The translations under genes and the position numbers were made by a program. A stretch of DNA of 25,790 nucleotides from DATNIC01 sp035604635 (GTDB lineage: Bacteria; Vulcanimicrobiota; Vulcanimicrobiia; Vulcanimicrobiales; Vulcanimicrobiaceae): positions 1 through 25,790 of the forward strand of contig DATNIC010000080.1 of assembly GCA_035604635.1 (NCBI GenBank). Reading direction: 5' to 3'. The notes below the pieces were generated by a model. It did no database searches. It saw nothing but the letters and a program-made list of their open reading frames with translations, and was not told the DNA's origin. Of the stretch, positions 22,476 to 25,790 are shown one piece after another (position 1 is the first letter of the stretch; each line of letters opens with the position of its first letter).

Positions 22476-23644
22476 ACCGTACCCTTGCTCAGGCGGCAAC
22501 GCTGATCGCGCTTTTTGCATTGTCGGTCGGGCCGGCGTCGCCGGCTCCCGAACCGTACGTGATCGACGTCCTCATCAACGGCACCGGCGCCAATGCCTGG
22601 GTGGGACAAACGGAATCCGAAGCCCTCAGGGTCTATGAGAAGTTCGCCAACAGTCAGGGCGGGATCAACGGACAGCCCGTACACTTCGAGCTGCACGACG
22701 ACCAGACCGAGCCCCGCGTCGCGGTTCAGTTGGCAAACCAATTGCTCGCAAAGCATCCGCTCGTCATCCTCGGTTCGGGACAGACCCAAACGTGTGCGGC
22801 GATCGCCCCGCTCATGGAGAAGGGGCCGGTAAACTACTGCTTCACCCCCGGCTACTCGCCGAAGCCGGGCGGTTACGTGTTCTCGGCATCCGCATCGCTA
22901 CACCGCATCATGCCCGCGGTGCTGCGTTTTTCCAGGGGGAAGCGCTGGTACCACATGGCGATGATCACGACGACGACGGCGTCGGGCCAGGCGAGCGATC
23001 TCGAATCGAAGTACGCGCTCTCGTTGCCTGAAAATCGCGACGTGAAGATCGTCGCTTGGGAATCGTTCAACCCGAGCGACGTGACGGTGACGGCGCAGGT
23101 GGCGCGCATAAAGGCCGCGGAGCCCCAAGTCGTTTTCACGCCGGCGTCGGGTGCGGCTTTCGCAACGTTGCTGCGCGCGCTGAACGACGCGGGACTCCAC
23201 ATCCCCATCATCACGTCGGCTGCAAACGAGCAGCCCGACCAGTTGAAGCAGGTTCAATCGATCCTGCCCCGCGAGCTGTATCTCAACGGAATGCTCTACT
23301 ATGCCGCCGACACCATCAAGCGAGGCGCGCTCAAGACCGCAATCGATCAGTTCTACGGCGCTTTCAAGGCGGCGGGCGTCAAACCGACGCCCGATAGCGG
23401 ACAGGCCTGGGACCCCGCTCTCATCGTCGTCTCGGCTCTCAGAAAGCTCGGTACCTCGACGACGGCTGAGAAGCTCCGCGACTATATCCTGAACTTGCAC
23501 GACTTTCCCGGCTCCAGCGGCATGTACGACTTCCGGCTCGGCGACCAGCACGGCTTAGATGATTCTGCGGTCATCTTCGTGCGGTGGGACTCGAAGACGG
23601 AAGATTTCGTGAACGCATCCCGGTTTGGCGGAGCTGCCCTTTGA
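22472..23644 (+). CDS. ABC transporter substrate-binding protein, LivJ (Peripla_BP_6) type
   Basis: The 390-residue protein has a signal peptide (MNRTLAQAATLIALFALSVGPASPA) and the type I binding fold of branched-chain-amino-acid/aromatic-acid receptors. It shows FANSQGGINGQPVHFELHDDQTEPRVAVQLANQLL, VILGSGQTQTCAAIAPLMEKGPV, DVTVTAQVARIKAAEPQVVF, HIPIITSAANEQPDQLKQV and WDPALIVVSALRKLG. In catabolic clusters this family often binds aromatic acids such as 4-hydroxybenzoate or cinnamates, but the ligand here is unknown. Its ATG overlaps the cupin stop (ATGA), and its stop overlaps the following TTG start (TTGA). No membrane or ATPase subunit is present. Confidence 0.85.
   Translation: MNRTLAQAATLIALFALSVGPASPAPEPYVIDVLINGTGANAWVGQTESEALRVYEKFANSQGGINGQPVHFELHDDQTEPRVAVQLANQLLAKHPLVILGSGQTQTCAAIAPLMEKGPVNYCFTPGYSPKPGGYVFSASASLHRIMPAVLRFSRGKRWYHMAMITTTTASGQASDLESKYALSLPENRDVKIVAWESFNPSDVTVTAQVARIKAAEPQVVFTPASGAAFATLLRALNDAGLHIPIITSAANEQPDQLKQVQSILPRELYLNGMLYYAADTIKRGALKTAIDQFYGAFKAAGVKPTPDSGQAWDPALIVVSALRKLGTSTTAEKLRDYILNLHDFPGSSGMYDFRLGDQHGLDDSAVIFVRWDSKTEDFVNASRFGGAAL
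23630..23633 (+). promoter_or_regulatory. Ribosome site supporting a TTG start
   Basis: GGAG (23630-23633) lies seven bases before the TTG at 23641, which overlaps the upstream stop as TTGA. It favours this start over a GTG 19 codons earlier inside the previous gene. Confidence 0.5.
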
Positions 23645-24540
23645 AGTTCGCCCGCTATCCGGGCGAATCGGCCCGTATCATCTTCGCTCCCGTCTTCATC
23701 GCAATCGATCGGGGTTATTTCGCCGAAGAAGGGCTCGACGTCGAAGTCATCGAGCCGCACGATCATCCCTGGCAAAGCGTCGCTCGAGGCGAATCCGATG
23801 CCGGCGTCGGTTACATCGACTACTGTGCGCGGCCGGAGTTTCTCGGCCGCTTCAAGGCCGTGGCAGTACAGGAGCGCCTGTCGCCCGGGCACGGTTTGCC
23901 GGCGCTCTTGGCGCGGCCGGATTTGATAGACTCGGGAAAACTAGACGCTGGGCTCCGGGGCCGTGCAATCGGGCTGACGTGGGGACGTGGCGATGACTAC
24001 CTCACGTACTATGACGTGCTCCGCCGTGACGGTCTTTCGCTGGCCGACGTCCGGCTCGTCCCGGTACCCCACGAGGGAGACGCGCGCCGCTCCGCATTGG
24101 AGCGCAAAGAAATCGACGTGATCATCGGCCGGCGTCCCAGACAAATCGCCGAGGAAGAAGCTCACGGACTGCTGCGACGCTGGAAGACCGGATCCGACGT
24201 CTTCCCGGACTGGCAGAATCGATATATCTTGTATTCGACTGATTTCATGCGTCGAACGCCGGACGCGGGTCGAGCCTTCCTCCGCGCCCACCAGCGCGCG
24301 GTTGGGGACTATCTCACCGCGACGGACCCGGACGCGCCCCAGGCGTCGTTCTTCGAATACTTGTCGCGTATGAGTCTGGAGACGGTCGACCTGCTGCGCA
24401 ATTTCTTGCCGGCCGGCTTCCCGGCGGACTGCCGCATCGAAGCTGAGTCACTTGGCCGCGACATCGACGCGCTTAAGGCCGTCGATCTCTTCCCGCGCCA
24501 CGTTGGACTAGGCGAAACGGTCGATATGAGTTTCGCTTAG
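23641..24540 (+). CDS. NMT1/THI5-like substrate-binding protein without signal peptide
   Basis: The protein has 299 residues from the TTG at 23641. The first-lobe pattern FAPVFIAIDRGYFAEEGLDVEVIEPHDHPWQSVARGESDAGVGYID is typical of the NMT1/THI5/SsuA family. The second lobe has AIGLTWGRGDDYLTYYDVLRRDGLSLADVRLVPV and the AFLRAHQRAVGDYL helix. Neither this start nor the longer frame from 23584 supplies a hydrophobic leader, so the protein appears not to be exported by Sec. It could be a cytoplasmic ligand-binding or THI5-type protein. It is translationally coupled to the LivJ-type gene (TTGA), so two binding proteins of different folds and probably different cellular locations are made together. 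Confidence 0.76.
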   Translation: MKFARYPGESARIIFAPVFIAIDRGYFAEEGLDVEVIEPHDHPWQSVARGESDAGVGYIDYCARPEFLGRFKAVAVQERLSPGHGLPALLARPDLIDSGKLDAGLRGRAIGLTWGRGDDYLTYYDVLRRDGLSLADVRLVPVPHEGDARRSALERKEIDVIIGRRPRQIAEEEAHGLLRRWKTGSDVFPDWQNRYILYSTDFMRRTPDAGRAFLRAHQRAVGDYLTATDPDAPQASFFEYLSRMSLETVDLLRNFLPAGFPADCRIEAESLGRDIDALKAVDLFPRHVGLGETVDMSFA

Positions 24541-24546
24541 TTCGTT

Positions 24547-25116
24547 TTACCACTGCATCCGGGCAGCGCGCTCTTCTGCGGTATCCGCCTCTTCGTCGAT
24601 CCCGTAAGCGAGCGGCTGTGAATTGCCGCAAGCCGTGCATGCGCGACCCGAATACTGCGCGTTAAACGCGCGGGCAAGCCGAAGGGCCTCGGTCCAATAG
24701 GCTTGCACGCCGAAGCGAGGCGTCTCGAATGTAAACCTTTGCAGCTCGAGGTCGCAATTTGCGCACGCGAACAGTGTCTCGTCCGCTGCATACTCGGGCC
24801 AATCGTTGCGAACGATAAACGTGTAGCTGACGGCGCGATCGACCTGGGCCCGTACGATCACCGTATCGCTGCCCGAAATCCGCCAGAAGCCAAAGAGGTG
24901 TTCCAGCCGGTGCCGCGTCCCGGCCGGAATGACGTGGAACAACCGCGGGTCGTCCGGAACCCGAAGCAGCCCCCCGGGGAGCGCTTCAACGATGCTCAAA
25001 GCCGGAGCCTGGGCGGGATATTCTTTGCTCCAGACGCTGTATCGGCTGGCGCGCTGCCAGACACCCTTGGCTCCTGCGGCGGCAATATCGATGCCTACCA
25101 AGGGTTGCCGGCTCAC
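24547..25116 (-). CDS. Cupin-like protein with C-terminal zinc knuckle (degenerate paralog)
   Basis: The 189-residue protein starts at a GTG, 4 bp after the stop of the neighbouring paralog on the same strand. It ends in a cysteine module: C118-x2-C121 ... C160-x2-C163, with ACTACGNSQPLAY. The central part (FGFWRISGSDTVIV) matches the cupin strand of the paralog FGYWHINPMDELYF, but the His and Glu that could bind metal are Arg79 and Thr85. The fold plus four-Cys site recalls 3-hydroxyanthranilate 3,4-dioxygenase, which has a rubredoxin-like C-terminal site. This copy is unlikely to be catalytic. It may be a regulatory or structural partner of the other protein. It converges with the NMT1-like gene, leaving 6 bp. 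Confidence 0.62.
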   Translation of the reverse strand: MSRQPLVGIDIAAAGAKGVWQRASRYSVWSKEYPAQAPALSIVEALPGGLLRVPDDPRLFHVIPAGTRHRLEHLFGFWRISGSDTVIVRAQVDRAVSYTFIVRNDWPEYAADETLFACANCDLELQRFTFETPRFGVQAYWTEALRLARAFNAQYSGRACTACGNSQPLAYGIDEEADTAEERAARMQW

Positions 25117-25120
25117 CTTG

Positions 25121-25753
25121 CTACCAAACTTGCCGTGCTGCTGCTTCTTCGGGTGTGTCCTTTGCGGTATTCCAGCAATAGGCGAGGGGATTTACGTTGC
25201 CGCACTCGGGGCACGTCCGGTTCCGCTGGTCGCTGTTGTAGCTTCGAACGGCGCCCAGCTCAGCTCGCCAGAACTCTTCAAGCCCGTATCGGCCGCTCTC
25301 GAAACGAGTCTCACGGATAAGCGTCACGCACTGGTTGCAGTACCAAGCGAAGCTCTCCGTCTCGTTACCGCGCGGCGTCTGCATCACCACGACGAAGTAA
25401 CCCAATTCTTCCCCCGGCTGCGGTGGAATCGAAAAATACAGCTCGTCCATGGGGTTAATATGCCAGTACCCGAAGCTGTGCCGTCCCCGATGTGGCGTTC
25501 CACTGCACGTGATGTGCATGTTCAGGGTCTCGCGCCGCTGAGTGACGATTCCGGCGGGCCCCATTTCGATGGACTCCATCTTCCCCTTCTTCGGGTCGAT
25601 CGTCTCGAGACCGATCACTCGTCGCCGCACGCCGATAATGTTTTGATTGACCGTTCGGAAGGTTGCGAACTTCTTCACGACCTTATCTTCGAAGAGATTC
25701 CAGTCGTCGATGATTTTCTCAATCGGTTCATCGATAAACATCGCTGCGATCAC
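25121..25753 (-). CDS. Cupin-like protein with zinc knuckle, HAAO-like (5' end uncertain)
   Basis: The protein has 210 residues from a GTG at 25753, which has a GGGGGAG site about nine bases upstream. An ATG four codons later is an alternative. The frame is also open to the end of the window, so a longer protein is possible. The central strand GYWHINPMDELYF resembles the DYHI.EGEEFFY metal strand of 3-hydroxyanthranilate 3,4-dioxygenase (H98, E104 here). The C-terminal cysteines C139-x2-C142 and C181-x2-C184 (WYCNQC, TCPECGN) match its rubredoxin-like iron/zinc site. The third metal His is not obvious because the following strands are short. Enzymatic activity is possible but unproven. It forms a tandem pair with the next gene. 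Confidence 0.62.
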   Translation of the reverse strand: MIAAMFIDEPIEKIIDDWNLFEDKVVKKFATFRTVNQNIIGVRRRVIGLETIDPKKGKMESIEMGPAGIVTQRRETLNMHITCSGTPHRGRHSFGYWHINPMDELYFSIPPQPGEELGYFVVVMQTPRGNETESFAWYCNQCVTLIRETRFESGRYGLEEFWRAELGAVRSYNSDQRNRTCPECGNVNPLAYCWNTAKDTPEEAAARQVW

Positions 25754-25790
25754 TTTACCGTACTCCCCCGGCGCGCTCCCTTGCTCATAC

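Noticed and set aside
1..25790. tRNA, rRNA, CRISPR arrays, insertion sequences, phage or toxin-antitoxin genes
   Set aside because: I looked for cloverleaf-like intergenic pieces, regularly spaced repeats, transposase motifs and small paired genes, and found none.

Overview
High-GC bacterial chromosome, densely packed with protein genes; no gap reaches 300 bp, and no rRNA, tRNA, CRISPR array, insertion sequence or prophage gene was seen. Housekeeping genes (uvrB, uvrA, ligA, prs, a CTC-type L25 gene, pth) are interleaved with transport and aromatic-catabolism-type genes, TPR/sulfotransferase and cupin proteins. The prs - L25/ctc - pth order resembles the Bacillus-type arrangement. The whole picture fits an uncultured soil lineage such as Eremiobacterota (WPS-2), but that placement is inference from gene flavour and composition only.

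Layout. 1-2801 (+): 3' part of an amidohydrolase gene, an NMT1/SsuA-type solute-binding protein, and a lipoprotein with a predicted beta-propeller. 2807-6122 (-): an operon-like block read prs, L25/ctc, pth, DUF2905 membrane protein, acetylglutamate-kinase-like protein that lacks the glycine-rich loops. 6226-7128 (-): secreted TIM-barrel-like protein of unknown function, divergent from uvrB by only 33 bp. 7162-13792 (+): uvrB, two small secreted proteins, a metallo-beta-lactamase/cupin fusion, a GH38-mannosidase C-terminal-domain protein without a catalytic domain, a HAD hydrolase and a multi-pass membrane protein. 13833-21364 (+): uvrA, a TPR-sulfotransferase, a hydroxycinnamoyl-CoA hydratase-lyase and ligA. 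21396-24540 (+): a tightly coupled three-gene unit (double cupin, LivJ-type binding protein, NMT1-type binding protein). 24547-25790 (-): two paralogous cupin/zinc-knuckle proteins, the upstream one possibly continuing beyond the window.

How they work together. UvrA and UvrB with ligase are the damage-recognition and sealing parts of nucleotide excision repair (uvrC is not here). Prs supplies PRPP, L25 binds 5S rRNA, and Pth recycles peptidyl-tRNA. The hydratase-lyase would convert feruloyl- or coumaroyl-CoA to an aromatic aldehyde plus acetyl-CoA. Together with an amidohydrolase, cupin proteins and several orphan binding proteins it suggests a life on plant-derived aromatics, although no complete pathway is present.

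The most notable points are: a pth gene whose conserved N-terminus has only an AUA codon in start position, overlapping the L25 stop; a GH38 protein reduced to its non-catalytic half, also without a canonical start at its gene junction; a kinase-fold protein without kinase loops; and two gene or domain pairs (the double cupin, and the minus-strand cupin/zinc paralogs) in which one copy keeps candidate metal ligands and the other has lost them.
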